From positions 1 to 28,397 of IMG/VR virus record IMGVR_UViG_3300009156_000074: a stretch of 28,397 nucleotides of DNA; one strand, written 5' to 3'. The DNA comes from a virus. Under the pieces are notes generated by a model that saw only the letters and a program-made list of their open reading frames with translations, did not search any database and was not told where the DNA came from. The position numbers and the translations under genes are program-made. Position 1 is the stretch's first letter. Each line of letters starts with the position of its first letter. Below, piece by piece: positions 28,356 through 28,397 of the stretch.

Positions 28356-28397
28356 TCACGCAAATCCCCGGTGCAAGTAGCGACCCCATGGAACCGC
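28352..28397 (+). CDS. Start of a further gene (3' end outside window)
   Basis: An ATG overlapping the helicase stop (ATGA) with GGAGGAGG upstream opens a frame that runs to the window end: MITQIPGASSDPMEP. The ribosome site is excellent and the coupling is like the other junctions, so a gene is very likely. Too few residues are present to say what it is. Confidence 0.65.
   Translation, partial: MITQIPGASSDPMEP

Noticed and set aside
1-28397. Integrase, repressor, attachment site or other lysogeny module
   Set aside because: No recombinase, helix-turn-helix repressor or attachment-type direct repeat was recognised. Temperate or lytic lifestyle cannot be decided from this window.

Overview
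The window is a 28.4 kb piece of a tailed double-stranded DNA phage (or prophage) with a long non-contractile tail (siphovirus type). Every recognised gene is on the + strand and tightly packed. Most junctions are stop/start overlaps (ATGA, TGATG, GTGA, TAATG) or gaps under 30 nt. No sheath gene, integrase, repressor, tRNA or host gene is visible. The host cannot be named. Base composition is moderately GC-rich and GTG starts are common. The late operon carries Flp/TadE pilin-like genes whose signal motifs resemble those of Actinobacteria and Chloroflexota. No spanin genes are seen. Together these favour a host with Tad pili, perhaps a monoderm; this is inference.

Layout. 1-4072 is the head module: a Mu gp29-like (DUF935) portal cut by the window start, a ChaB / Mu gpI-like protease / scaffold fusion, a decoration protein and the major capsid protein. 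4086-6392 holds seven small head or accessory proteins, including zinc-ribbon-like, acidic and capsid-fibre-like ones. 6392-9118 is a large adhesin-like virion protein with 19 copies of a ~22-residue LYAPT repeat interrupted by a LamG-like domain. 9111-12220 is the connector/tail-completion module, with a GT4 glycosyltransferase inserted between two connector genes. 12230-17033 holds tail tube, tail chaperones and tape measure. 17020-22339 holds a PKD-containing tail hub protein, a C1q-like tail protein, a fibre with two tandem receptor-type domains and two further tail-tip proteins.

22339-25213 is the end of the late operon. A 29-residue membrane peptide, a TadE-like pseudopilin and a Flp-pilin-like protein are translationally linked. 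They are followed by a probable lysis cassette: a coiled-coil/TM protein, a C39-like cysteine peptidase and an r1t-like holin. The pilin pair, in a phage with no visible Tad ATPase, platform or prepilin peptidase, is the most unusual content of the window.

A strong rho-independent terminator (25321-25351) ends the late operon. A consensus sigma70-type promoter (25401-25429) with palindromic and direct-repeat operator candidates then starts a second rightward operon. It encodes a tandem zinc-finger protein, a small unknown protein, a RuvC-like resolvase, a SNF2-type helicase and the first codons of another gene. This operon is probably the start of the DNA metabolism region.
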